64,000 nucleotides of DNA from Mucilaginibacter kameinonensis (GCF_003675385.1 NZ_RCWZ01000004.1:744001-808000), one strand, 5' to 3'; shown: positions 44,366 to 52,006, counted from the stretch's first letter. Numbers and translations: made by a program. Notes: generated by a model from the sequence alone, not told the origin.

Positions 44366-44370
44366 ATTTT

Positions 44371-45621
44371 ATGTCATATTTATTTACTTCAGAGTCCGTA
44401 TCAGAAGGTCACCCGGATAAAGTAGCTGATCAGATCTCGGACGCGCTGATTGATCATTTTTTAGCATTTGATGCCGAATCGAAAGTTGCCTGCGAAACGC
44501 TGGTAACCACAGGCCAGGTTATTTTAGCCGGCGAAGTAAAATCAAAAGCCTATCTGGATGTACAGAAGATTGCCCGTGAGGTGATCAACAAAATCGGGTA
44601 CACCAAAGGCGAATATATGTTTGACGGCAGTTCATGCGGTGTGCTTTCGGCCATCCACGAACAATCGCCCGATATTAACCAGGGTGTTGACCGCACCGCC
44701 AAAGAAGAGCAGGGTGCCGGCGACCAGGGTATGATGTTTGGTTACGCAACCGTTGAAACCGACAATTATATGCCGCTTGCCCTTGATATCGCCCACGCTT
44801 TATTAATTGAGCTTGCAGCCATCCGCCGCGAAAACAACGAGATCAAATACCTTCGCCCGGATGCAAAATCGCAGGTTACTTTAGAGTACAGCGATGACAA
44901 CAAGCCACAACGTATCGACGCGATTGTTATCTCAACTCAACACGACGATTTTGAAGAAGAGCAAGCTATGCTGGCTAAGATCAAAGCTGATATCATCAGC
45001 ATCCTGATCCCACGCGTTAAGGCTAAATACCCTAAATATGCCCACTTCTTTAACGACGAAATTAAATACCATATTAACCCAACCGGTAAATTTGTGATCG
45101 GCGGTCCGCATGGTGATACCGGCTTAACCGGTCGTAAAATTATTGTGGATACCTATGGTGGTAAAGGCGCTCACGGTGGTGGTGCTTTCTCTGGTAAAGA
45201 TCCATCAAAGGTTGACCGCTCGGCTGCTTATGCAACCCGTCACATTGCTAAAAACCTGGTTGCTGCCGGTTTGTGCGATGAAGTACTGGTACAGGTATCA
45301 TACGCTATCGGTGTTGCACAGCCAATGGGTATCTACGTAAACACTTACGGTACTGCTAAAGTTGACCTGCACGACGGCGAGATCGCAAAAAAAGTGGAAG
45401 GCATTTTTAACATGACCCCTTACGCTATTGAAACCCGTTTTAAACTGCGTAACCCAATTTACAGCGAAACCGCGGCTTACGGCCACTTCGGCAGACCGAA
45501 CGAAGTTGTTACCAAAACTTTTGTTGGCCACGACGGCAGCAAACTGGAGCGCGAAGTTGAACTGTTTACCTGGGAAAAACTTGATTACGTTGACCAGGTT
45601 AAAGCAGCCTTCGGTTTGTAG
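44371..45621 (+). CDS. metK: S-adenosylmethionine synthetase
   Basis: 416 residues, the usual bacterial length plus a few. It makes SAM from methionine and ATP in the cytoplasm. Signatures: SEGHPDKVADQISDALID, GAGDQGMMFGYA, GGGAFSGKDPSKVDRS and KNPIYSETAAYGHFG-like RNPIYSETAAYGHFGR. The gene sits behind a SAM-II element, so its expression should respond to its own product. A terminator follows. Confidence 0.98.
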   Translation: MSYLFTSESVSEGHPDKVADQISDALIDHFLAFDAESKVACETLVTTGQVILAGEVKSKAYLDVQKIAREVINKIGYTKGEYMFDGSSCGVLSAIHEQSPDINQGVDRTAKEEQGAGDQGMMFGYATVETDNYMPLALDIAHALLIELAAIRRENNEIKYLRPDAKSQVTLEYSDDNKPQRIDAIVISTQHDDFEEEQAMLAKIKADIISILIPRVKAKYPKYAHFFNDEIKYHINPTGKFVIGGPHGDTGLTGRKIIVDTYGGKGAHGGGAFSGKDPSKVDRSAAYATRHIAKNLVAAGLCDEVLVQVSYAIGVAQPMGIYVNTYGTAKVDLHDGEIAKKVEGIFNMTPYAIETRFKLRNPIYSETAAYGHFGRPNEVVTKTFVGHDGSKLEREVELFTWEKLDYVDQVKAAFGL

Positions 45622-45646
45622 TTAGCTACACCTATATAATATAAGG

Positions 45647-45682
45647 CAATAGCGACGGGTAACCCTGTCGCTATTGTTGTTT
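45647..45682 (+). terminator. Terminator after metK
   Basis: Stem CAATAGCGACGGG (45647-45659) and CCCTGTCGCTATTG (45663-45676) with one bulged T, followed by TTGTTT. It lies 26 bp after the stop codon. Confidence 0.85.
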
Positions 45683-45781
45683 ACGGGGGATATATAAACA
45701 AGTATTTTAGGTAAAGGCTCCTTTCGTATTAAATTATAAATACATACATTTATCACCCTAATCCCCCGAACCCTAATTTAA

Positions 45782-46300
45782 ATGCCCAACAACACCTGGA
45801 ACGCCGTAACCGCTATCCTTTATTTTTCTGTATCTGTTATAATTACTGCCTGGTTTATTGAGCAGAAGTTTGGCTATGTGGCCACGCCCGAAGCTATATT
45901 ATTATCCAACATTGTAGCGGCGAGTAAATGGGTGGTTATTACCATAGCCGCCCTGGTCATGCTTGAAGAAAATAAATGGATCTTTATCAGGCGTACGGCA
46001 TTTGCCGCGCTGGCAGGCAGTTGCGCCATGTACTCCACCTACGCGTTAAGGTTTTTCCCCATTAGCAGCTGGCAGCAATTTACCTTTGCCATGGCCTTAG
46101 CCATGCTGGTGATGGTAATCTTCTTTTTAAAGGCTGTTACCGATACCAGGCTGCCGCTTAAGTGGTTTGCCGTGTGGATGGCATGCCTGCTGATCAGTGT
46201 TATTATGCAAACCAGGGTGGTATTTAGCTTACACCCGGATCTTGTAACAAATGGGGTGTCCCATTTTTTTGATTCCCGAAAAAAAAGTGAAATTTCCTGA
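45782..46300 (+). CDS. Hypothetical four-helix membrane protein
   Basis: 172 residues with four hydrophobic segments (about 8-26, 47-61, 75-90, 100-118, and a last one near 128-146). No family recognised. The last 20 or so residues, after VVFSLHPD, are encoded by a stretch with a direct repeat (GGTGTCCCATTTTT) that continues into the spacer, so the natural C-terminus may have been altered by an insertion. Start at the Met after a weak TAnnTTTA-type box. Confidence 0.55.
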   Translation: MPNNTWNAVTAILYFSVSVIITAWFIEQKFGYVATPEAILLSNIVAASKWVVITIAALVMLEENKWIFIRRTAFAALAGSCAMYSTYALRFFPISSWQQFTFAMALAMLVMVIFFLKAVTDTRLPLKWFAVWMACLLISVIMQTRVVFSLHPDLVTNGVSHFFDSRKKSEIS

Positions 46301-46682
46301 AGGCTCGTTTTCCTTTAAAACCCAGGTGTTCCATTTTTAAAAAGCAGAAACGCGGAACAGTATTTTTATGAAGCACGTTAAAAGTCAAACAGTTAACTTT
46401 TTACATAAAACACTATAAAATAGTTGATTATCAGATACTACATCTTTTAAAGCGTTATTTGCACTATCCATCAAACAAGGCCCTTAATTAATTTTCCGCG
46501 CTACATTTTCTCTATTTTTTGTTGTTTTTTGGGGCGATTTCTATTTGGCCCCGAATTTTATCATAAGGTACTGACAAAACAGCGCCACCAATATTGCGAA
46601 AATCTGCGGGTAAATTTGAGCCTCACCCACCCTCTCCTCCGGAGAGGGCTTATAAAAAACGCCCCGGTGAGAAAACCCCAAT
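46301..46682. other. 382 bp spacer with direct repeats and a palindrome
   Basis: A direct repeat GGTGTYCCATTTTT occurs at 46255-46268 and 46325-46338, 70 bp apart. At 46630-46648 there is a palindrome CCCTCTCC-tcc-GGAGAGGG just ahead of the ATPase start. No protein gene is visible. It may be one edge of an inserted element. Confidence 0.5.
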
Positions 46683-47759
46683 ATGATTAAAAAAGATGGA
46701 AGACCGTTGGTGGTGGAAATAATCCGCACCGATGTCCGCGATGCCGCGCGAAGAGATGCTAAAAGAGGCATACGCCCCAGAGTTTATGATCCTGACGCTA
46801 TTCCTCCCGACGCGTTTATTATTCACCAAGCCAGCACATGGATAGCGATGGAGCGCGAGCGCCAAACGCCACGGATGCTGTTTGGTGAGTTTTGGCTGGA
46901 GGGCGAACTGTGTATCCTGTTTGCCGATACCAATATGGGCAAAAGTTTGCTGGCAGTACAACTGGGCGACAGCATTGCCCGTGGACAGGCTATAACACCT
47001 TTTAAAATGGACGCCGAACCCTGCGCCGTATTATACATTGATTTTGAGCTAACCGGCAAACAGTTTGAACAACGTTACACCGATGGCACCGCCACCCATG
47101 CCTTTCATGAAAATTTTTACCGCGGCGAGTTTGACCAGATGACCGGCCTGCCGCAGGACTTTAAAACTTTTGATGAGTTTATCACGCACGCGCTTAGTCG
47201 CGCTATTAAGCGTACCGATGCCAGGGTGCTTATTATTGATAATATTACCTGCCTGCGCAACGGCACCGAGCGCAGTAGCCAGGCACTCTCGCTCATGAAG
47301 CAGCTCAAATTGCTTAAAACACGGCATGGCCTCAGCATACTGGTGCTGGCCCACACGCCCAAGCGCAACCCGGCGCTCCCCATTACCCGCAACGACCTGC
47401 AAGGCAGCAAAATGCTCATCAACTTTTGCGACAGCGCCTTCGCCATGGCCGAAAGCCAGACGCTGCCGGGCTACCGCTACCTAAAACAAGTAAAACAACG
47501 CAGCACCGCCGAAATGTACGGCAGCCATAACGTATGCCTCGGCCGACTGGAAAGGCAAAACGGCTTCTTAAAATTTGTATTCTCCCATACCGATAATGAG
47601 GTTAAACACCTGCGCCGCTACAGCCAGGTAGAGCGCCAGCGCCGTGCCGCCGATGTACTCGCGCTCCATAAACAGGGTTTGAGCCAAAGGCAAATTGCCG
47701 GCAGGCTGGAAATGAGTTTATCGGCGGTGAATAGGGTGTTGGGGGTTGCGAGGGGATAG
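46683..47759 (+). CDS. RepA-like AAA/RecA-fold ATPase with C-terminal helix-turn-helix
   Basis: 358 residues. A RecA-type ATPase core starts near residue 65: Walker A reads FADTNMGKSLLAVQLG, lacking the usual first Gly; Walker B is ARVLIIDNITCL, preceded by VLYIDFELT. LVLAHTPKR is a sensor-like strand. The C-terminus has a classic helix-turn-helix: HKQGLSQRQIAGRLEMSLSA, then VNRVLG, as in resolvases. This layout resembles RepA-family and DnaB-like helicase-related ATPases of plasmids and integrative elements. The gene is richer in GC than its neighbours and stands next to a defence operon and repeats, so mobile origin is plausible. Confidence 0.65.
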   Translation: MIKKDGRPLVVEIIRTDVRDAARRDAKRGIRPRVYDPDAIPPDAFIIHQASTWIAMERERQTPRMLFGEFWLEGELCILFADTNMGKSLLAVQLGDSIARGQAITPFKMDAEPCAVLYIDFELTGKQFEQRYTDGTATHAFHENFYRGEFDQMTGLPQDFKTFDEFITHALSRAIKRTDARVLIIDNITCLRNGTERSSQALSLMKQLKLLKTRHGLSILVLAHTPKRNPALPITRNDLQGSKMLINFCDSAFAMAESQTLPGYRYLKQVKQRSTAEMYGSHNVCLGRLERQNGFLKFVFSHTDNEVKHLRRYSQVERQRRAADVLALHKQGLSQRQIAGRLEMSLSAVNRVLGVARG

Positions 47760-47790
47760 GTTTTATTTGCTATAGCAAGTTTTATTTGTT

Positions 47791-47890
47791 ACCGTAAGCG
47801 TCCTCGCTTATAGGCCTTATGCATGAGCACTCGTTTAATTTTCCACGTGGTTACCTAAACGCTACCACAAGCGAGGACGCTTGCGGTAGC
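47791..47890. repeat. Hairpin repeat of the RAYT-2 family (family D)
   Basis: Arms ACCGTAAGCGTCCTCGCTT (47791-47809) and AAGCGAGGACGCTTGCGGT (from 47869) form an imperfect long hairpin. The sequence resembles the repeats at 50615-50865 and 51494-51555. It sits between the convergent ATPase gene and the E2-like gene, where it may also act as a two-way transcription stop. Confidence 0.7.
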
Positions 47891-47895
47891 GGGGG

Positions 47896-48381
47896 CTATG
47901 CAGCGATGCCTGGCCGCGAAAACCCCCAAAATATAGGGTAAACTCCATGTGGCATTTCGGCGAAAGGCCATTTTCTAAATTTTAAATAATATTCATAGCC
48001 AAATGCCCATTTAAACGATTGTTCGACTGCATAACTACAGGTTAACCCCCTATTAAATCTAATATCACCTGGAAATGTATAACATATTACTCCGTCGACT
48101 AACATATGAACTTCAAGATTCACATTAATTTTAGGCGAAAGTAATCGCAAGACAGGTGTTTGCCATTGAATCATCGACGCATCGGTAATTAAAGTATTAA
48201 AAACTTCAAATTCATAATTATGCTTTAAATCAGAGTCCCTAACAAAATAATTTATTATTATCGAATCTTCATTACTCTTTATTTTAACAAAATCAAAATC
48301 CGATAACGATTGAAGATGGACAAACCGGTCAGCTTCTCTCGTTAAATAGCTACGAATCGTTTTAAAATTGCTCATAGCCAT
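47896..48381 (-). CDS. E2-like (UBC-fold) protein, third gene of the Pycsar operon
   Basis: 161 residues with no membrane helix. The stretch LLSPKINVNLEVHMLVDGVI leads into CYTFPGD and fits the bacterial E2 pattern seen in short type II CBASS operons: an upstream P, then H-x3-D-G-x2-C (His92, Asp96, Gly97, candidate catalytic Cys100), and later KWAFGYEYYLKFRKWPFAE followed by MPHG, matching the W-x-YE-x-W-x-E-x-H end of those proteins. Family members transfer a ubiquitin-like or self-conjugated protein via a Cys thioester. It overlaps the cyclase gene by 20 bases (or 14 if the second Met is used). There is no E1 or JAB gene nearby. Fold assignment is by motif recognition. Confidence 0.65.
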   Translation of the reverse strand: MAMSNFKTIRSYLTREADRFVHLQSLSDFDFVKIKSNEDSIIINYFVRDSDLKHNYEFEVFNTLITDASMIQWQTPVLRLLSPKINVNLEVHMLVDGVICYTFPGDIRFNRGLTCSYAVEQSFKWAFGYEYYLKFRKWPFAEMPHGVYPIFWGFSRPGIAA

Positions 48382-49423
48382 AAAACTTAGTAGGCGTAAT
48401 GTTATGTCCTACAGTACCTAAAACTCCAGATCTCGAAATAGCAGCTTCGTCCCTTTTCAATGTTTCAATTTTTTGATTGAATGAATTAGTTGTAGCCAAC
48501 GGATTATAATCATAATCAATCTCGATTCTCGAACCATCTCGCGATACAAATTGGTAGCTATCCAGTAAAAATCTTTGCCAATCAAATTCAAATTGCCTAT
48601 AATTTGGCTTTTCGAATATTAAAGGCACTTCTTCCCCCTTGTTTATACGAACTTTAGAATATGTATTCAATGATGGTACCCTGACTAAAAGATTATCACC
48701 AATCATTATTCCGTTTTGTCCTGCACAAGCTTGCATTTTGGGAGCCAAACTGGTATGCAAGCTTACTGTGGTAAGTTCTGAACATCCATTAACACCAAAA
48801 ATATACCAAGAAACATCTTGATCGTCTCCAAAATCTATGCCGGCACGAGTATAAATTTGATCAAGCTCATTCGCGTCAAATATGCTCGGAAGTTCATATT
48901 TCATAAAATAAGTAAAGAAACTTACTGCTTTCAAAGCATCGTCTATCGCTTGTTCTTTTGATTTCCGTCTTCCTCCAAAATATAAAAACAATCCATCGTA
49001 CTGTTGCCTTTGAATATGCCCATCAAACAAAGAACAAGTATGTATTGCTGCACTTTGTATGGTTTGAATAATCAAAGCAATTTGGTCATGGTTGTATTTA
49101 CGAAAAAAATGAGTTGAATTTTTGACATCTACAAATACTGATACGATGTAGTGTTTCTCAGTAACCTTTTGGCTGTGCCTCAAATATTCGAAATCTGGAT
49201 GATCTCCTGAACTTATTTGTATTGGATAATCTTTACCCAATAGCCTTTTTAAAGATGACAAACCTGTTTCCACAGAGAGGTCATTTACATCTTCAAGGAG
49301 TAATTTAGCGCTATGATTTCCTACCTTTGCGCTAAAATTCATTACTTTATTCGCCAATAAAGTTGGCTCATTGATCGCGCTTCGAATTTGGTTTAAATAG
49401 GGTTGGTATAGGTTTTTTGACAT
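48362..49423 (-). CDS. pycC: Class III nucleotide cyclase, Pycsar type (PycC-like)
   Basis: 353 residues. A cyclase domain starts near residue 92: YIVSVFVDVKNSTHFF has the first metal Asp (Asp99), DGHIQRQQYDGLFLYFGG holds the second (Asp143), and TRAGIDFGDD is the standard strand after it. HTSLAPKMQACAGQNGIMIG matches the NxAARL-to-GxIxIS region. An N-terminal helical part and a C-terminal region (about 270-353) of unknown fold frame it. In Pycsar, infection activates such a cyclase to make cCMP or cUMP; which nucleotide is made here cannot be read. It is one base from the effector gene and overlaps the E2-like gene. Confidence 0.82.
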   Translation of the reverse strand: MSKNLYQPYLNQIRSAINEPTLLANKVMNFSAKVGNHSAKLLLEDVNDLSVETGLSSLKRLLGKDYPIQISSGDHPDFEYLRHSQKVTEKHYIVSVFVDVKNSTHFFRKYNHDQIALIIQTIQSAAIHTCSLFDGHIQRQQYDGLFLYFGGRRKSKEQAIDDALKAVSFFTYFMKYELPSIFDANELDQIYTRAGIDFGDDQDVSWYIFGVNGCSELTTVSLHTSLAPKMQACAGQNGIMIGDNLLVRVPSLNTYSKVRINKGEEVPLIFEKPNYRQFEFDWQRFLLDSYQFVSRDGSRIEIDYDYNPLATTNSFNQKIETLKRDEAAISRSGVLGTVGHNITPTKFYGYEQF

Positions 49424-49424
49424 T

Positions 49425-49934
49425 TTATTTTCTATTTATAGTTAACAGCATTAGAATTGGAAGAAGAAGTACAAATTCTGCAAGAATTAAGCTACCGGAG
49501 ATAGTAAGCAGTCGATACTTCTTTTTTAAACCAACAGCCAAAATGTGTAGTTGGGTGCAAATGTCATCTTTCAAATCCTTCTCATCGATTTCTTCAAATC
49601 TGCTCTTGAAATCTGAGCAACTAAATTCTGAGACGCTACCATAGTAAAAAATACTTTTAGGTTTCCCGTAAGTTTCACCACTCTTTAAAAACGGGTTTAT
49701 GGCAAGCAACGTGCTAATAATAGCCGAAAAGCAGCTTAGTAAAAACAGGCAAATAAAGAATGCTGTCAGTTCTGTAACAACAAACTTATTCTGTATCCAA
49801 TTAAGTCCGGTAATTGACAATCCAACGAAAAAGGTATTTATCGTCAAATAAAATGCGCCTTTAGTGTTAACACTATTAAAATAGGCGTCATATCGTGCAA
49901 AACTAAATTTTGATCGCTCGAAAAAATCTTTCAT
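49425..49934 (-). CDS. Pycsar transmembrane effector (PycTM-like)
   Basis: 169 residues. Three helices: about 27-47, 54-78 and 143-165. It fits the Pycsar effector family (formerly DUF5706): ARYDAYFNSVNTKGAFYLTI near the start, a YYGSVSEFSCSDFK turn, EIDEKDLKDDICTQLH and LKKKYRLL before the last helix. In characterised systems the cyclic nucleotide binds such proteins, which then disrupt the inner membrane and stop phage growth. It is the first gene of the operon. No sign of truncation. Confidence 0.8.
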   Translation of the reverse strand: MKDFFERSKFSFARYDAYFNSVNTKGAFYLTINTFFVGLSITGLNWIQNKFVVTELTAFFICLFLLSCFSAIISTLLAINPFLKSGETYGKPKSIFYYGSVSEFSCSDFKSRFEEIDEKDLKDDICTQLHILAVGLKKKYRLLTISGSLILAEFVLLLPILMLLTINRK

Positions 49935-50614
49935 ATTATAATTTAAAAATGCTACACAATTAAAAAGCTGTATCCTAAAGGTTAATAAGTCTTAATCAAG
50001 AAGGATATTAAAAAATCGACTATCATTCACCCGAAGACCCCTTGAATGAAGGCGTAAATAAATAAGTTAACTAATAATATTAAGCCTTGAAAGATTCTTA
50101 CAATTAACTGTATACTAATAATATCCATTTCAAATATCACACTATACAAATACTTAAGTCTTTACTGGCATTCCTCTATTGGCACCTCAAAAAAATCCAT
50201 AACTAACTTATATACAACCATTAAAATTTAACCCCACTTAACTTCGTTCAAATAGACAATCCTTTTGCCAAATATTTTACTAAAAAATAAGGCATATCCT
50301 GTTAAAAAAAATTAAAAATATTTGGCACATAACTTGCATGCCTTAATCAAAAATTAAAATCGCGGAATAATATCCTCAAATCTTATCGTATAATTAATTA
50401 ACTATCGACATCAAAAGTTAATTATTATACGGCTAAGCAATTAAATATTAGACAAAAAATACTTATAAACATGTCATCACAATTGTGAGCACATGACAGG
50501 CAGACATATTGTCATATATTTTCACATAGTAAGCTATGCTATTGTCACAATTACTTCACACCTTTAGTGCAAAGTGGACCACATAGACTTTAGTAGTTGG
50601 CGCATATGTGACTC
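49935..50614. other. 680 bp AT-rich intergenic stretch upstream of the defence operon
   Basis: No convincing protein gene. On the plus strand there is a sigma-54-type promoter at 50322-50338, and 133 bp later an ATG opens a frame that ends after five codons (MSSQL, 50471-50488). That frame contains the 12-bp palindrome TCACAATTGTGA (50477-50488), and the next 100 bp are rich in short inverted repeats (CACATAG/CTATGC, CATATTGTCATAT). It may be a regulated gene lost to rearrangement, or an RNA-encoding region. Confidence 0.5.
50322..50338 (+). promoter_or_regulatory. Orphan sigma-54-type promoter
   Basis: TTGGCACATAACTTGCA matches the -24/-12 consensus TGGCAC-N5-TTGCA with GG and GC at the required spacing. 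No intact gene follows on the plus strand, only a five-codon frame and then repeats. Confidence 0.65.
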
Positions 50615-50865
50615 CCCCTGCTACCGCAAGAAGCTTCGACGCTAAGCCTACTTACCACAAGGCACAGCCTTGCGGTAGCGATGAAATAATTTGAAAAAGC
50701 GTTGCGGTAGCAAAAAATTAAAATCGCTGCCCCTGCTACCGCAAGCAACTTCGACGCTAAGCATACTTACCACAAGGCACAGCCTTGCGGTAGCGATAAA
50801 ATAATTTGAAAAAGTGTGCGGTAGCAAAAAATTAAAATCGCTGCCGCAAGGCTGTGCCTTGTGAC
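50615..50865. repeat. Tandem repeat array left of RAYT unit 2 (family D)
   Basis: Two tandem copies of a 115-bp unit start at CCCCTGCTACCGCAAG (50615 and 50730). Each holds a TACCGCAAG / CTTGCGGTA hairpin and the segment CACAAGGCACAGCC. A third partial, inverted piece (CCGCAAGGCTGTGCCTTGTG) ends at 50865. The frame that spans them is a product of the repeat and not a gene. Confidence 0.8.
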
Positions 50866-50925
50866 CCGCGTGCAAGGTATAAGCCAGGCTTATGCATCAT
50901 AAAAAGCACAAACTATGCACCTGTA

Positions 50926-51471
50926 TTAAGTAGTTATCACTTCAACCAAACCCTTTGTACCAGAATAATCACGCGCGCTGCTGTGCAAGTACTCGTAATC
51001 GCTTTCCACTAATCCGGCAACTACGGGGTTATCATGAACATAATCTATCTTTTGCTGAATTACAGCATTACTCCAAAGTTCAATAGGCTTGTTATGTTGC
51101 TGCCAAAACTGATTACCGGGATTATTGCTATTTTTAAATCCGGCTTTTTTAAAAGCATTCAACATCCATTCCTTCCGGCTTTCCTGGTTACTTTCGTTAA
51201 TAAGTTTGATAAGTTGTTTTGAAGTCTGTGATTTAAAATCTCTCAATAAATCTTCAGGTTTCTGAATTGTTGATCTGTACACTAAATGAATATGGCTTGG
51301 CATTATGCAATAGGCATAAATTTCCATCCCTTTATTGGCCACACAATAATTTAAATTCTTAACCAGGCAGTCAAAGTATTCTAATCGTACAAAAACATCT
51401 ATCCAAAATACTGTAGCAAAACTCACAAAATATAGGCCTTCAGAATTATGAAATTTATAATTACGACTCAT
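50926..51471 (-). CDS. REP-associated tyrosine transposase (RAYT), Y1 family, second copy
   Basis: 181 residues. HUH motif YCIMPSHIHLVYRS and catalytic motif QQKIDYVHDNPVVAGLV. The N-terminal YFVSFATVFWIDVF is as in the first RAYT, but the overall sequence is distinct, consistent with separate repeat specificities. Complete and without frameshift. Confidence 0.9.
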   Translation of the reverse strand: MSRNYKFHNSEGLYFVSFATVFWIDVFVRLEYFDCLVKNLNYCVANKGMEIYAYCIMPSHIHLVYRSTIQKPEDLLRDFKSQTSKQLIKLINESNQESRKEWMLNAFKKAGFKNSNNPGNQFWQQHNKPIELWSNAVIQQKIDYVHDNPVVAGLVESDYEYLHSSARDYSGTKGLVEVITT

Positions 51472-51493
51472 GAATTAAAAATACATTTTTCTC

Positions 51494-51555
51494 CGGCTGC
51501 AGCAAGCAATTTCAATACTTAGCAAATTTCCACAAGGCACAGCCTCGCGGTAGCC
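51494..51555. repeat. Right-hand repeat of RAYT unit 2 (family D)
   Basis: CTGCAGCAAGCAATTTCAAT ... CACAAGGCACAGCCTCGCGG then TAGC: a diverged version of the 115-bp unit, in the same orientation as the left copies. Confidence 0.65.
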
Positions 51556-51573
51556 AAAACATTAAAAGTAATA

Positions 51574-51609
51574 CCAACAACAAAGGCTAACCGTTTCCGA
51601 TTAGCCTTT
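51574..51609 (-). terminator. Terminator of the small-peptide gene
   Basis: A 12-bp stem with a GAAA tetraloop on the minus strand (AAAGGCTAATCG, GAAA, CGGTTAGCCTTT; one T-G pair) between 51582 and 51609, followed by TTGTTGTTGG. It lies 31 bp after the stop of the 27-residue frame. Confidence 0.75.
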
Positions 51610-51639
51610 CACATAATTACTACGCTTAACCTATTACAT

Positions 51640-51723
51640 TTAACATTCATTTTCATCTGTACTGTGCGCTACAAAAAAACCACATATTGCACTTGCTGTA
51701 AGTGCTATTAATAACGTAATCAT
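51640..51723 (-). CDS. 27-residue hydrophobic peptide
   Basis: Found by direct reading. The frame encodes one hydrophobic segment (MITLLIALTASAICGFFVA) and a polar tail HSTDENEC. It has a strong terminator just behind it, which supports a transcribed unit, though the RNA might be the functional product. Resembles small membrane peptides; no toxin or antitoxin family was recognised. It lies between RAYT unit 2 and a membrane-anchored hypothetical gene. Confidence 0.45.
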   Translation of the reverse strand: MITLLIALTASAICGFFVAHSTDENEC

Positions 51724-52006
51724 AGTGTTCAATTTTAGGTGAATAATTAATTAATACTATAATTAGTACGAATAAAAGTGCTTAAAGTTTTATCAGACAA
51801 CCCTTTTTTAGCATAGCAAATGCACTTTTGCAATTATTATTTCCTAAAGGTTAATAAATTAGGATTTTGTTATTAATATCTCTAAATAGCTACTAAACTT
51901 AAAATCGATTTTGCCCTCGTAACTGCCCGGAATATGGGGTGTATAGCCCGAATAGGTAGTTTCTGTCATAAAAGGAACCGAGAATACATAAAAATTGCCT
52001 TGCCGG

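Larger units (their letters stand above)
50615..51555 (-). mobile_element. RAYT transposase unit 2 with flanking repeats
   Basis: A RAYT gene lies between family D repeats: the tandem array on its left and one copy at 51494-51555 on its right. Related repeats occur at 47791-47890. The unit resembles RAYT unit 1 in plan but not in repeat sequence. Confidence 0.65.

Noticed and set aside
47896..49934. Reading the three-gene defence operon as CBASS
   Set aside because: The central enzyme has class III cyclase metal motifs (FVDVKNST, QYDG), not the nucleotidyltransferase GS-x-DxD pattern, and the effector matches the Pycsar transmembrane family.
47791..50865. CRISPR array formed by repeats around the defence region
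   Set aside because: Units are over 100 bp, few, and lack regular spacers; they are RAYT-type repeats.
50648..50875. 75-residue open frame on the minus strand within the RAYT-2 left repeats
   Set aside because: It repeats the same peptide words (GSDFNFLLP) because it runs through two tandem copies of the DNA repeat; no family resemblance.
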